A stretch of 64,000 nucleotides of DNA. It comes from Corynebacterium sp. HMSC078H07 (GTDB lineage: Bacteria > Actinomycetota > Actinomycetes > Mycobacteriales > Mycobacteriaceae). A program made the position numbers and the translations under genes. The notes below the pieces were generated by a model. It saw nothing but the letters and a program-made list of their open reading frames with translations. It made no database searches and was not told the DNA's origin. Shown here piece after piece: positions 27,025 to 36,800 of this stretch. Location: NCBI RefSeq assembly GCF_001812805.1, contig NZ_KV810494.1, positions 29,706 through 93,705 on the forward strand, in the 5' to 3' direction. Each line of letters begins with the position of its first letter. The first letter of the stretch is position 1.

Positions 27025-27056
27025 ATTGCGCTGTTTTGAGCATTCCCAGCTTTTCA

Positions 27057-27087
27057 GGGAACTCAACCGCGTGGAGCAACGTTGTAT
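27057..27087 (+). promoter_or_regulatory. SigH-type promoter of sigB
   Basis: GGGAACT (27057-27063) and CGTTGTA (27080-27086) are separated by 16 nt. This matches the corynebacterial SigH pattern GGAAY-N16-20-YGTT closely. sigB is a known SigH target in C. glutamicum. The start site would be about 27090-27095, leaving a 30-nt leader that contains AGGAGG. Confidence 0.72.
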
Positions 27088-27123
27088 CTCTTGAACCCGG
27101 CGAACAACTCAGGAGGCTTCACG

Positions 27124-28137
27124 ATGACCCACACATCAGCCAACACCGCCACTGGCACCGCAGCTGCCACTTTCGATGAAGAACAGGAAGTAGATCGCGG
27201 CTCACGCCGTAACCAAACTAATGACAATCCGTCTGCGGACCTTGTCCGCGTCTACCTCAATGGCATCGGCAAAACCGCGCTGCTGAGCGCCGAGGACGAG
27301 GTTGAACTGGCCCAGGCCATCGAGGTGGGTCTCTACGCCGAATACAAGCTGGCTAATGCGGACAAGCTGACCCGCGCCGAGAAGCGTGACCTGAAGATTC
27401 TGGCCCGTGAAGGCAAGAAGGCTCGCTCCCACCTCCTTGAAGCCAACCTGCGTCTCGTGGTCTCCCTGGCAAAGCGCTACACCGGCCGCGGGATGCCGCT
27501 GCTGGATCTCATCCAGGAAGGCAACCTGGGACTTATTCGTGCGATGGAGAAGTTCGATTACGCCAAAGGTTTCAAGTTCTCCACCTACGCCACGTGGTGG
27601 ATTCGCCAGGCCATTACCCGCGGCATGGCTGACCAGTCTCGCACCATTCGCCTTCCTGTGCACTTGGTGGAGCAGGTCAACAAGCTCTCCCGCATCAAGC
27701 GTGAGATGTACCAGTCTCTGGGTCGTGAGGCGACCAACGAGGAACTGGCTGAGGAATCTGGCATCGAAGAATCCAAGATTGAGATGCTGCTGCGCCAGTC
27801 CCGTGACCCGGTTTCCCTCGATATGCCGGTAGGCACCGATGAAGAGGCCCCGTTGGGTGACTTCATCGAGGACGCTGAGGCTACTGACGCTGAGACTGCA
27901 GTCGTTGCTTCCATGCGCCATTCTGATATCCGCTCTGTCATTGGTTCCCTGGAAGAGCGCGAACAGGACGTTATTCGCCTACGCTACGGCCTCGATGACG
28001 GTGTGCCACGCACCTTGGACCAGATTGGCCGCAAGTTTGGTCTGTCCCGTGAGCGCGTCCGCCAGATTGAGCGTGAGGTCATGGCCAAGCTGCGTGATGG
28101 CAACCGTGCCGACCGTCTCCGCGAATACGCGCTCTAA
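27124..28137 (+). CDS. sigB: RNA polymerase sigma factor SigB
   Basis: 337 aa from ATG 27124 with AGGAGG upstream. A non-essential primary-like sigma factor for general stress and transition phase. Regions 1.2-4.2 are nearly colinear with SigA ([46 protein letters not shown]), but it lacks SigA's Lys/Ala and acidic N-terminal tail. The position just before dtxR-galE is diagnostic of Corynebacterium and Brevibacterium sigB. Confidence 0.96.
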   Translation: MTHTSANTATGTAAATFDEEQEVDRGSRRNQTNDNPSADLVRVYLNGIGKTALLSAEDEVELAQAIEVGLYAEYKLANADKLTRAEKRDLKILAREGKKARSHLLEANLRLVVSLAKRYTGRGMPLLDLIQEGNLGLIRAMEKFDYAKGFKFSTYATWWIRQAITRGMADQSRTIRLPVHLVEQVNKLSRIKREMYQSLGREATNEELAEESGIEESKIEMLLRQSRDPVSLDMPVGTDEEAPLGDFIEDAEATDAETAVVASMRHSDIRSVIGSLEEREQDVIRLRYGLDDGVPRTLDQIGRKFGLSRERVRQIEREVMAKLRDGNRADRLREYAL

Positions 28138-28525
28138 GAAAACCTGCAGTGACCGCCCACCAGCGGCCACGGCCCACAGATGTGGCGAGAGCCATCGAGA
28201 CATCCCTCCTATCCTGTGTCGACTAACCACGGGGTCCGGGAGGTCGACGCTCGGTGGCTTTCGTCGTTTCTCACCTAGCCCCTTTGCCAACTCCCAACAA
28301 GACCCCGAGTCAATGCTGGGGCAACCAGCGCTCTGTGAGCCACGGAATACGCTATTGTTTAAGTTATTCTCTTAATAGATTGCTATTACCGCGCTTCAAC
28401 CTATGTGGACGCAGAAAGCCTGCGTGGCAGGTACACGCTCGAGGTATCCGCCTAGAATGTTGTCTTAGCCGCTGCTAGCGCTCTGTGCCCACTCCAACCG
28501 CCATAACGCAGAAAGGTAAGCCCAC
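28138..28525 (+). other. 388-bp gap between sigB and dtxR
   Basis: No convincing gene is present; a 74-codon open frame at 28254-28478 has no ribosome site or recognisable protein character. An A/T-rich segment lies at about 28,350-28,390 (TTGTTT ... TAGATT). A good -10 hexamer TAGAAT (28453-28458) about 68 bp before dtxR is the likeliest dtxR promoter element. Confidence 0.5.
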
Positions 28526-29206
28526 GTGAGGGACCTAGTCGACACCACGGAAATGTATCTGCGGACCATTTACGAGCTCGAGGAAGAAGGCATTACCCCG
28601 CTGCGTGCCCGTATTGCAGAGCGCCTCGAGCAGTCTGGACCTACTGTGTCACAGACCGTGGCGCGAATGGAGCGCGACGGTCTCCTTCATGTGCGCACCG
28701 ACCGCAGCCTTGACCTCACCGCCGAAGGGCGCGAGTTGGCTACCAACGTCATGCGCAAGCATCGCCTCGCTGAGCGCCTGCTAACCGATGTGCTGGGGCT
28801 GGATATTCACCAGGTTCACGATGAGGCATGCCGTTGGGAACATGTCATGAGCGAGGAAGTGGAAAAGCGCGTCGTCGCAGTTCTCGAAGATTCTTCTCGC
28901 TCGCCTTTCGGAAACCCCATTCCGGGTCTGGCACAGCTCGGTGCCTCCCCGGCTGAGCTCGAGCTAGGAACCCGAGCTATCGATTTGCCCAAGGGTGAAG
29001 AAACTGAAGCCACAATCGTGCAGATCAACGAGGTCCTCCAAGCGGATAATTCCACTTTCCGTGACCTTTATGCGTCCGGACTTCAGGTTGGCTCACCGGT
29101 GACCGTGGTGAATAACAACGGCTCCATCACGCTGAGCACCGAAGACGGTAAGACGATTGAGTTAGTCGATGATCTCGCCCACGCAATTCGCGTCGAGGTG
29201 AAGTAG
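28526..29206 (+). CDS. dtxR: iron-dependent repressor DtxR
   Basis: 226 aa, GTG start with GAAAGG upstream. With Fe(II) it binds 19-bp boxes and represses siderophore, heme-uptake and (in toxigenic strains) toxin genes. All metal ligands sit at the C. diphtheriae numbering: M10, C102, E105 and H106 for site 2, and H79, E83 and H98 for site 1. The winged helix is at residues 1-73, the dimer domain to about 140, and the SH3-like domain at about 148-226. galE follows 2 bp after the stop, so the two are co-transcribed. Confidence 0.98.
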   Translation: MRDLVDTTEMYLRTIYELEEEGITPLRARIAERLEQSGPTVSQTVARMERDGLLHVRTDRSLDLTAEGRELATNVMRKHRLAERLLTDVLGLDIHQVHDEACRWEHVMSEEVEKRVVAVLEDSSRSPFGNPIPGLAQLGASPAELELGTRAIDLPKGEETEATIVQINEVLQADNSTFRDLYASGLQVGSPVTVVNNNGSITLSTEDGKTIELVDDLAHAIRVEVK

Positions 29207-29208
29207 CT

Positions 29209-30192
29209 ATGAAGCTTCTGGTCACTGGTGGCGCTGGATACGTCGGTAGCGTGTGCGCTGCGGTCCTTGTGGAAGAAGGCCACGACGTCACAATCATCGA
29301 TAACTTTTCTACCGGCAATCGGGATGCCGTTCCCGCGCAGGCCCGTCTCGTGGAAGGTGACGTAGCGGATGTGGCTCGTTCCGTTCTTTCCGAGGGCGGT
29401 TTCGAGGGCGTTCTTCACTTTGCCGCGCGGTCTCTCGTCGGCGAGTCCGTAGAGAAACCCGCTGAGTACTGGCAGCACAACGTGGTCACCACGTTGACGC
29501 TTCTCAACGCTATGCGGGAGTTCGATGTCAAGAACCTCGTCTTCTCCTCAACAGCTGCTACCTATGGTGAGCCGGAGCAGGTCCCGATTACAGAAGCGAT
29601 GCCGACTAAGCCCACCAATCCTTACGGTGCTTCAAAGCTCGCTATCGATGACATGATCACGTCTTTTGCCAAGGCTTATGGCTTGGGCGCTACTTCTCTG
29701 CGCTATTTCAACGTGGCCGGTGCCTACGGCACCATTGGTGAGAACCGTGAGGTCGAAACCCACCTCATCCCGCTAGTCCTTCAGGTGGCGTTGGAGCACC
29801 GCGATAAGATCTTCATCTTCGGTGATGATTACGACACTGCTGATGGCACCGCTGTTCGCGATTACATCCACATCCGTGACCTTGCGGATGCCCACGTGTT
29901 GGCGCTAAGCACCAACTCTGAAGGCACCCACCGCATCTATAACTTGGGTTCCGGCGATGGCTATTCCGTCAAGCAGGTTATTGAAACCTGCCGCGAGGTT
30001 ACCGGCCACCCCATCCCGGCAGAGCTAGCTCCCCGGCGCGCCGGTGACCCGGCAACACTGGTAGCTTCTTCTGACAAGATCAAAGCCGAGCTCGGGTGGA
30101 GTCCGAGCCGCACTGATCTCACCACAATTGTCACCGATGCATGGAACTTCACCCGGCAGCTCGGCGAGCGGGCTCACTCCGCACATCGCTAG
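29209..30192 (+). CDS. galE: UDP-glucose 4-epimerase
   Basis: 327 aa, extended short-chain dehydrogenase fold. It interconverts UDP-glucose and UDP-galactose; in corynebacteria this supplies UDP-Gal for galactofuran of the cell wall. The NAD loop is TGGAGYVGS (6-14), SST is at 113-115, and the catalytic YxxxK is Y139/K143. It follows dtxR by 2 bp. Its last 44 bp overlap the 3' end of the convergent DUF4192 gene. Confidence 0.94.
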   Translation: MKLLVTGGAGYVGSVCAAVLVEEGHDVTIIDNFSTGNRDAVPAQARLVEGDVADVARSVLSEGGFEGVLHFAARSLVGESVEKPAEYWQHNVVTTLTLLNAMREFDVKNLVFSSTAATYGEPEQVPITEAMPTKPTNPYGASKLAIDDMITSFAKAYGLGATSLRYFNVAGAYGTIGENREVETHLIPLVLQVALEHRDKIFIFGDDYDTADGTAVRDYIHIRDLADAHVLALSTNSEGTHRIYNLGSGDGYSVKQVIETCREVTGHPIPAELAPRRAGDPATLVASSDKIKAELGWSPSRTDLTTIVTDAWNFTRQLGERAHSAHR

Positions 30193-31306
30193 TCACGGGA
30201 GTTGCTGGGGCTCCACCTGCCCTGCCGACGGCGGTGTTATAGGCCTCTTGAGCCCCACTGCGAATGGTGTCACGCATTTTCTCGTGCAATCCATAGCGGT
30301 AGGCCTGGCACAGTAACGAACCTAGACGGTGACTAGGGAATTCCTCTGCCACCGTCTGCAATGCGGGCCCTGCATGGATTTCCCAGTCGAGCTTTAACTG
30401 TGCCAGCGCGAAAAGCGTCAATGCATTCGCTCTGATTTCGCCGTCGAATGTGCGCGCGGTAGCCAGCAATAGGCTAGCGGCCGCCTCCCCCGCATCCGTA
30501 CATTCACCGACTACCAAGTCCCGGGTCCAGGTGGTTGACATCCACAGCGCACATGCTTGAAGCAGCTCGACATTCCTTGCCGCTTCCTCGGCGGTGGTTG
30601 CCTTGTTCAGTGTCCAGCGGACATCATCGAGAAAATTGTCAACCAGCTCCTTGCGTGTGGTGCTTTCCTCCGCCGCTACGCGGGCACGCAATCTCGTTGC
30701 GCTATCGCGCGCTTGCCGCCCAAGGGCTTCCGCCTCGAGGGCATCAAAATGCGTGTTTCCACGAGCAAAGGTAGAGAAGAAGTCCTCGCGGCTGAGCTCC
30801 GGAACGACATTGTGGTCAACGCAGGAGCGCATCGTGGGGGCGTCGGTAAGCGCCGGCACCGTCCCCTCAACCCACTTTTTCATTGGACCACTACCATCGG
30901 TACTCACCATGCCGTGGAGCATGGCATAGTGCTCGCCGCGCGCAATCTCCCTCACGTGCCATGCTGCGTCGATATCGATGCCATCGCGGACTCGGTCCAA
31001 GTTGTAGAGCCAGCAGGAAATCTCAGCGAGCTCTGCTAGCGGGCGATGCGAGACGAGGAAAGCAAAGATTCCTTCACGGGCTTCCTCTGCAAGCGCGGCG
31101 GCTATATCTGGAAGAACCTCCTGAGCGTCTGCGATATCGACACGCGCAATGGGGCCCATGGCAGGCCCACGTGGAGTGGTATCGATGGCCATGAAAATGA
31201 CCGACTCCGCGGGATAGAAACCTAGGAGACCTGGGATATTCGCAAGTAGGTGGCCAGGGGTTGTAATCGGTGGGGTGTTGTCTGTGTATGCTGCAAAAGA
31301 ACTCAT
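30149..31306 (-). CDS. DUF4192 domain protein
   Basis: 385 aa. The N-terminus ([24 protein letters not shown]) is the signature of DUF4192, an actinobacterial family of unknown function. The rest is Ala/Glu-rich and helical, ending in a low-complexity tail of about 30 aa. The tail is encoded in the part overlapping galE, so the true family core ends before the overlap. No membrane spans or catalytic motifs are seen. Confidence 0.82.
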   Translation of the reverse strand: MSSFAAYTDNTPPITTPGHLLANIPGLLGFYPAESVIFMAIDTTPRGPAMGPIARVDIADAQEVLPDIAAALAEEAREGIFAFLVSHRPLAELAEISCWLYNLDRVRDGIDIDAAWHVREIARGEHYAMLHGMVSTDGSGPMKKWVEGTVPALTDAPTMRSCVDHNVVPELSREDFFSTFARGNTHFDALEAEALGRQARDSATRLRARVAAEESTTRKELVDNFLDDVRWTLNKATTAEEAARNVELLQACALWMSTTWTRDLVVGECTDAGEAAASLLLATARTFDGEIRANALTLFALAQLKLDWEIHAGPALQTVAEEFPSHRLGSLLCQAYRYGLHEKMRDTIRSGAQEAYNTAVGRAGGAPATPVTSDVRSEPARRAAG

Positions 31307-31667
31307 GTCTTCAGCCTGAAGCAGGCGCTGCAGCCACGCCAGAACCGTGCTGCAGTTCCTGTCATTTCTGTGGATAAACCTCCCCGACCCCTCCCCGTGG
31401 AAGCCACAATGGTGGAGTTATCCACAGTGCAGGCTCTGCTCACTGGCACCTCCACGGGGCAGAGCGTGGCACGATCTTTGCTTCTGTGGCATGCTAGATC
31501 GATCAACACGAGTTTTCACCAGCCTCTCGCATGTGAGATCGACTTTGTCGGGCCGGAGGGAAGCTGGGAATAGGCGGCAGCCCCACAGCGTTGCACGCCA
31601 CAGAACGCTGATGAAGTCCGTACGCTCGAAACTAAGCGCCGGACACGAAGGGAGAGTCACTACAACC

Positions 31668-32702
31668 ATGCAGGGAGAACAGCGCCGCATGTATGAGCTG
31701 GAGTACCCCGCTCCGGCGGTCAAGGACGATTCCACTGAAGGCAACGGCCCCACCATGATCGTGGCTATGAACGGCTACGCCGATGCCGGGCAGGCCGTGG
31801 AGGCTAGCGCGGACCACCTGAAGGCTGCTTTGGAGAACCGCCAGTTGGCATCCTTCAACAATGACGAGCTTATCGATTACCGCTCACGCCGTCCGGCTGT
31901 GACCATTGATCATGACCGCACCGTGGAGATCGAAAACACTGATCTCGGCATCAAGGTACTGCGCGATAACTCTGGAAAGCCTTTCCTGTTGCTTTCGGGA
32001 CCAGAGCCGGATTTGCGGTGGGAGGCGTTTACAGACGCCGTAGTCAACTTGGTGGAAAAGTTCGATATCAAGAACACCATCATGCTCTACTCCGCCCCGA
32101 TGCCGGTGCCGCACACTCGACCCACGGTTGTCACTGCACACGGCAACGCGCCTGAACTCCTTAACTCCATGGTGCGCATGGAGTCCACGATGATGGTTCC
32201 GGGGGCCGCCGCTCTCTACCTCGAGCGTGCTTTGGATAAGAAGGGTCGTCACGTCGCTGGTTATACGGCCCACGTGCCGCATTACCTGGCGGCATCCCCG
32301 TACCCGGCAGCTACGCTTCGTCTATTGGATTCCGTTGCGTCCGCAGTAGACCTCAACATTCCGCTGGGCAGCCTTGAAGCCGACGTTGACCGCATCAACC
32401 AGCAATTGGAAGAACAGGTCGTCGATTCAGAAGAAATCGCCGGCGTGGTCAACCAGCTCGAAGAGCAGTATGACGCGTACATGGAGCGCTACCGTAAGCG
32501 CCATCCACAAGCCATCATGCCGGGCGAAGAACACATGCCTACTGGTGAGGAGATTGGCGCGGACTTCGAAGCTTTCCTCGCGGGCCTCGACGACGATCCC
32601 GATATTCTCGCTGAGAATATCGACGACCGTGAGGATAACTTCGGCAAAAACGAAGGCCCAGAGTCCGGCGCAGGAGATACCGACCTAGGCGACGACGTAT
32701 AG
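31668..32702 (+). CDS. PAC2 family protein
   Basis: 344 aa from ATG 31668; a second ATG at 31689, with GGGAGAA before it, is also plausible. The PAC2 (proteasome assembly chaperone 2-like) domain covers about residues 25-260, with MIVAMNGYADAGQ, PFLLLSGPEPDLRW and APMPVPHTRP stretches. The acidic C-terminus (DDDPDILAENIDDREDNFG) is disordered. Archaeal and eukaryotic PAC2 proteins assist 20S assembly, but corynebacteria lack a 20S proteasome, so the bacterial role is unknown. It lies 100 bp upstream of the DUF3516 helicase. Confidence 0.85.
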   Translation: MQGEQRRMYELEYPAPAVKDDSTEGNGPTMIVAMNGYADAGQAVEASADHLKAALENRQLASFNNDELIDYRSRRPAVTIDHDRTVEIENTDLGIKVLRDNSGKPFLLLSGPEPDLRWEAFTDAVVNLVEKFDIKNTIMLYSAPMPVPHTRPTVVTAHGNAPELLNSMVRMESTMMVPGAAALYLERALDKKGRHVAGYTAHVPHYLAASPYPAATLRLLDSVASAVDLNIPLGSLEADVDRINQQLEEQVVDSEEIAGVVNQLEEQYDAYMERYRKRHPQAIMPGEEHMPTGEEIGADFEAFLAGLDDDPDILAENIDDREDNFGKNEGPESGAGDTDLGDDV

Positions 32703-32802
32703 GTCATAATTCTCTACCTGCGCCTTTCATCTTCGTTCTCTATTGTCATGCGTGACCCGGCTCTGTGCGTAGCCACTCATGCTTTCGCCTAAGGTGGGAC
32801 TG

Positions 32803-35364
32803 GTGAACCTTTCTCAGATGTTGCCCGATCTCGCCGAAGTCCCCGAGTCTATGGTTGATGAGGCCATTTGGGACACCTTCCAGTCATGGACCTCCGGCCG
32901 GGGGATTTCGTTGTATTCCGCCCAGGAAGAGGCATCCCTTGGCATCCTCGCCGGCGATAACGTCATCCTCGCCACTCCGACTGGTTCCGGTAAATCCATG
33001 GTGGCTAACGCCGCGCACTTCATTGCGCTTGCTCGTGGGCAGCGAAGCTTCTATACCGCGCCGATTAAGGCTCTTGTGAGTGAAAAGTTCTTCGCCCTGT
33101 GTGAGATCTTCGGTCCAGAGAATGTCGGAATGATGACCGGTGACGCCACCGTCAATGGCTCTGCGCCCATCATCGCCGCTACTGCGGAGATTGTGGCCAA
33201 CATTGCGCTGCGCGATGGCGCAGAGGCCGCCATCGACCAAGTGGTCATGGATGAGTTCCACTATTACTCCGAACCAGACCGTGGCTGGGCTTGGCAGGTA
33301 CCACTTCTGGAGCTGCCCAAGGCCCAGTTCCTCCTCATGTCTGCCACCCTCGGTGATACTGCGTGGTTGGAGAAGGACCTCACTGAGCGCACTGGGCGAA
33401 CCACTACCCTCGTGGCTGGCACCACCCGCCCAGTTCCATTGGACTTCTCTTACGTATTCTCCGCCGTGCACGAGACCATCGAAGAGCTCCTCGGGTCTGG
33501 TAAGGCACCCGTCTACGTGGTGCACTTCTCCCAGCGCGAGGCCTCCGAGCGCGCCCAGGCGCTGACCTCGTTGTCAAAGATCATCACGCCGGAAGAAAAG
33601 GAAGCCATCGCCGCTGAGCTCGGTGCCTTCCGCTTCACCACGACCTTTGGCAAGGACCTGTCCAAGCTTCTGCGCAAGGGCATTGGCGTGCACCACGCAG
33701 GAATGCTGCCCAAGTACCGCCGCCTAGTCGAGCGCTTGGCACAAAAGGGCCTGCTCAAGATCATTTGTGGCACGGACACCTTGGGCGTGGGCATCAACGT
33801 CCCCATCCGCACGGTACTTATGACGGGCTTGGCCAAGTATGACGGCACGCGCCAGCGCATCCTTAAGTCTCGTGAGTTCCACCAGATCGCAGGCCGCGCC
33901 GGGCGTGCCGGTTACGATACGGAAGGCACGGTCGTCGTCGAGGCACCAGAGCACGAGATTGAGAACGCCAAGGCCCGCCGCCGCGTGGGCGATGACCCGG
34001 CGCGCCTGAAAAAACTAAAGAAGAAGTCCGCACGCGAGGGAGAGGTTTCCTGGTCGGAGAAGACCTACGCCAGGCTTATCGACGCCAAACCCGAACAACT
34101 CACTTCCCAGTTCCGGGTTTCGAACTCTATGTTGCTCAACGTCTTAGCTCGCCACGGCAACGGTTATGAGCATCTCAAGCACCTGCTGCGCACTAGCCAC
34201 AACACCCGTGCTCGTCAGAACGAGGACATTCTTACCGCGCTTAGCTTGTTCCGCGGCCTGCTGAATGCCGGAGTGGTCCAAAAGTCCACCAAGGGGCTCG
34301 ATATTTACGGCCGGCCATACCACGTGGTGCGCGAGATGCCGCGCGACTTTGCTCTCAACCAGCCCCTAGGCCCCTTTGCCCTTGCCGCACTGACTTTGCT
34401 GGACCCTGAGTCGGAGTCCTATGCCCTCGATGTCATTTCTGTTTTCGAGTCTGTACTTGATGACCCGCGCCAAGTGCTTATTGCCCAGCAAAAGCAGCGG
34501 CGAGGCGAAGAGATCGCAGCGCTCAAGGCGGAGGGCGTGGACTATACCGAGCGCATGGCTATCGTGGAAGACATCACGTGGCCCAAGCCCTTGGAGGAGC
34601 TCCTCGAGCAATCATATGAGACCTTTTGCCAGACCAACCCGTGGGCTAAAGAGTTTGAGCTGCGGCCTAAGTCGGTAGTGCGTGACATGCTGGAGAGCGC
34701 CATGACGTTCTCGGACCTCGTCGCGACCTACGGCCTCGCTCGTTCGGAAGGCGTTATTCTGCGCTATCTCACCGACGCCTGGCGCACGCTCAAGCAATCC
34801 ATCCCTGAGGAGTACCTCACCGAGGAGCTTGAGGACATTATCGTGTGGCTCGGTGAGCTCATTCGCCAGGTGGACTCTTCGTTGGTCGATGAATGGGCAG
34901 AAATGGCTGGCGAAGACTCCCCTATCTCCCAGAAGGATTTAGACCGAGAGCTTGCTTTCGGGGTAGAGGATCCCACGGCACTGACAGCAAACCAGCGTGC
35001 CTTCAGCATCATGGTCCGCAATTACTTCTTCCGACTTGCCCAGCTTTTTGCTTTGGAGAAGGAGGACCGGCTGGCCGAGCTGCTGGACTATCTCGATGAG
35101 GTTCCGGACTTTGGTGAGGCTCTTGACGCGTACTTCGACGATTACGACGATATTGACGTCGGTCCGGCTGCACGTGGCCCCGAATACTTCGTACTCGACA
35201 AGGGCGACATGTCAGCGGCATCGAGAGCGCGGTCGTGGACTGTGCGCCAAATCCTCAAGGATCCTGAAGACGACAATTCCTACCAGATCGTCGGCACCGT
35301 GGATTTGGACGCGTCGGATGAAGCGGGCGAGGTACGCCTGTCTGAGCTGCACGTAGAGTACTAA
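32803..35364 (+). CDS. Ski2-like DEAD/DEAH helicase with DUF3516
   Basis: 853 aa from GTG 32803, which has AAGGTGGG just upstream; an ATG at 32779 has no ribosome site. Walker A is ATPTGSGKS, Walker B is DEFH (MDEFHYY), motif III is SAT in LLMSATLGDT, and motif VI is QIAGRAGRAG. The C-terminal half is DUF3516, found only in this actinobacterial helicase family. It is probably an RNA helicase in turnover or quality control, by analogy to Ski2/Mtr4 and HelY; direct evidence is lacking. Confidence 0.88.
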   Translation: MNLSQMLPDLAEVPESMVDEAIWDTFQSWTSGRGISLYSAQEEASLGILAGDNVILATPTGSGKSMVANAAHFIALARGQRSFYTAPIKALVSEKFFALCEIFGPENVGMMTGDATVNGSAPIIAATAEIVANIALRDGAEAAIDQVVMDEFHYYSEPDRGWAWQVPLLELPKAQFLLMSATLGDTAWLEKDLTERTGRTTTLVAGTTRPVPLDFSYVFSAVHETIEELLGSGKAPVYVVHFSQREASERAQALTSLSKIITPEEKEAIAAELGAFRFTTTFGKDLSKLLRKGIGVHHAGMLPKYRRLVERLAQKGLLKIICGTDTLGVGINVPIRTVLMTGLAKYDGTRQRILKSREFHQIAGRAGRAGYDTEGTVVVEAPEHEIENAKARRRVGDDPARLKKLKKKSAREGEVSWSEKTYARLIDAKPEQLTSQFRVSNSMLLNVLARHGNGYEHLKHLLRTSHNTRARQNEDILTALSLFRGLLNAGVVQKSTKGLDIYGRPYHVVREMPRDFALNQPLGPFALAALTLLDPESESYALDVISVFESVLDDPRQVLIAQQKQRRGEEIAALKAEGVDYTERMAIVEDITWPKPLEELLEQSYETFCQTNPWAKEFELRPKSVVRDMLESAMTFSDLVATYGLARSEGVILRYLTDAWRTLKQSIPEEYLTEELEDIIVWLGELIRQVDSSLVDEWAEMAGEDSPISQKDLDRELAFGVEDPTALTANQRAFSIMVRNYFFRLAQLFALEKEDRLAELLDYLDEVPDFGEALDAYFDDYDDIDVGPAARGPEYFVLDKGDMSAASRARSWTVRQILKDPEDDNSYQIVGTVDLDASDEAGEVRLSELHVEY

Positions 35365-35452
35365 AAACTCAGCGGAACATTAATAGACTCCACCTGACAA
35401 AGCCTGAATACTCCGCGCTCACTTTCACGTAAAGAGTACAGTGGGTGGCGCT

Positions 35453-35830
35453 ATGACTCGACCAGATTCTCCAGCCACCAACATTCGCCTCGCCGGCGTG
35501 CACTTCGATAGGCATGAGGAAGCAGTCACGGTACATTGGCTGCTCGGCGGCCTCCCCCATCACCGTGACGTGGTCTTTTCCCTCCACACCGTCAACCTAG
35601 AGCTCACCATTCGCTTTGACAATGAGCACTTAGAATCTATGGACATCGCATCCTTTGGGGAAGATGAACGCGACATTCGGCGGGAAGTAGATTATGAATA
35701 CACCTACACCCCAGAAGCGCTGGCCGTGACCATCCCATCCTCACACTTCGACCTACAGGACGAAGTTTTTACCTTGGGCCTTTCCGTAGACGGCATGTCC
35801 TGCGGAGAATGGACCGGAACTGTTGTCTAA
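35453..35830 (+). CDS. small conserved-looking protein of unknown function
   Basis: 125 aa from ATG 35453, with GGGTGG upstream. The sequence is rich in aromatic, His and acidic residues with alternating hydrophobic stretches (ITVHW-like, VVFSLHTVNLELTIRF, LGLSVDG), suggesting a beta-sandwich. No signal peptide, membrane span or known motif is seen. It lies 88 bp after the DUF3516 helicase on the same strand. I do not recognise a family. Confidence 0.6.
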   Translation: MTRPDSPATNIRLAGVHFDRHEEAVTVHWLLGGLPHHRDVVFSLHTVNLELTIRFDNEHLESMDIASFGEDERDIRREVDYEYTYTPEALAVTIPSSHFDLQDEVFTLGLSVDGMSCGEWTGTVV

Positions 35831-35891
35831 GGCTAGCTACACCCACCTCATCTAAGGCTGCGCTACCACCGCTCAGCTTAGCCTATACACG
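35826..35891 (+). promoter_or_regulatory. tandem repeats and DtxR-like motifs upstream of the VIT transporter
   Basis: TCTAAGGCT begins two 25-bp units at 35826-35850 and 35851-35875, which share a CTAC core and a CTCA end. Directly after them, TCAGCTTAGCCTATACACG (35873-35891) matches 12 of 19 positions of the DtxR box TTAGGTTAGCCTAACCTAA and contains a TATACA -10-like hexamer. This is a candidate iron-responsive operator set. Confidence 0.4.
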
Positions 35892-35978
35892 CTTTACAAG
35901 CCTGTGACCAGCGGGGATACTGAGAAAGTGAGAGTTCTCTAGACAACTGAGAACCCGAGCTGGGTAAAGGAACAGGCC

Positions 35979-36689
35979 ATGACCATTCATAGCAACGAGC
36001 CCCACGGCGCGTCCCACAACGCGCGGCTGAATTCTCTGCGGGCGGGTGTACTCGGCGCTAACGACGGTATTGTCTCCGTCGCCGCACTTCTGTTAGGCGT
36101 GATGGGATCGGGGGCGTCGGCAAGCGCAATCCTCACTGCTGGTCTCGCTGCCACCGTGTCCGGCGCCGCCTCGATGGCGCTTGGCGAATACGTATCTGTC
36201 TCTGCCCAGCGCGATTCTGAGCGGATGATGATCACCAAGGAAACGCGCGAGCTTGAGGAACTTCCCGAGCAGGAGCACGAGGAATTGGTAACCATGCTCT
36301 CCAGCTATGGCATGGGCAGGAAAACTGCAGACACTGCAGCGCGTGAAATTGCCGCCGAAGACAGACTCCTGGAGGCCCACCTGCGCTTAGAGATCGGCAT
36401 CGACGGCGAAGACCTCACTAACCCATGGCATGCAGCGTTCTGGTCAGCCGTGTCCTTCTTGGCAGGCGCCTGCCTGCCCTTGCTGTCCATCTTCCTTGCA
36501 CCGGAGGCAACAGCACCATTCACCGTTGCCATTGTCACGCTCATCGCCCTCGCCGTCACCGGATACGTATCCGCCCGCCTCGCAGGCACCGACACTACCC
36601 GTTCGGTTCTGCGCCTTGTTATCGGTGGCGCCTTGGGGTTGGCCATCACCTACGGAATCGGCGTTGCTTTTGGCGGAGTCGTGGGCTAA
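35979..36689 (+). CDS. VIT1/CCC1 family iron or manganese transporter
   Basis: 236 aa with five membrane spans: two near residues 20-75 (GVLGANDGIVSVAALLLGVMG, AGLAATVSGAASMALGEYVSVS), then a charged helical domain (about 80-140, rich in Glu and His, likely metal-binding), then three spans. The GANDG and ALGEYVS motifs are typical of VIT/CCC1 proteins, which export or sequester Fe(II)/Mn(II). GGTAAAGGAACAGGCC precedes ATG. Repeats resembling DtxR boxes lie upstream, and dtxR itself is 7 kb away. Confidence 0.88.
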   Translation: MTIHSNEPHGASHNARLNSLRAGVLGANDGIVSVAALLLGVMGSGASASAILTAGLAATVSGAASMALGEYVSVSAQRDSERMMITKETRELEELPEQEHEELVTMLSSYGMGRKTADTAAREIAAEDRLLEAHLRLEIGIDGEDLTNPWHAAFWSAVSFLAGACLPLLSIFLAPEATAPFTVAIVTLIALAVTGYVSARLAGTDTTRSVLRLVIGGALGLAITYGIGVAFGGVVG

Positions 36690-36740
36690 CTCCGCCTCAC
36701 AGATCTCAACCGACTCCGACACATCCTCCTATGCAGAATC

Positions 36741-36769
36741 GTCCCGCCACCGCTACTACGGTGTGGGAC
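36741..36769. terminator. candidate hairpin between convergent VIT and ahpD genes
   Basis: GTCCCGCCACCG (36741-36752) pairs with CGGTGTGGGAC (36759-36769) with one bulge and is followed by GTTTCG. It is a weak terminator candidate for either strand. Confidence 0.4.
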
Positions 36770-36800
36770 GTTTCGTGGATTAAGCGGTAAAGGCTCGCCT

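Noticed and set aside
28254..28478. A 74-codon open frame between sigB and dtxR
   Set aside because: It has no ribosome site and odd Cys/Arg-rich composition; the region is better explained as promoter DNA.
31347..31667. Upstream extension of the PAC2 gene
   Set aside because: The added 107 residues have no family similarity and lie across an apparent promoter region; ATG 31668 or 31689 fits the domain.
35826..35875. Tandem 25-bp units considered as an attachment site or transposon end
   Set aside because: No integrase, transposase or target duplication is nearby, and the units sit in a promoter position.
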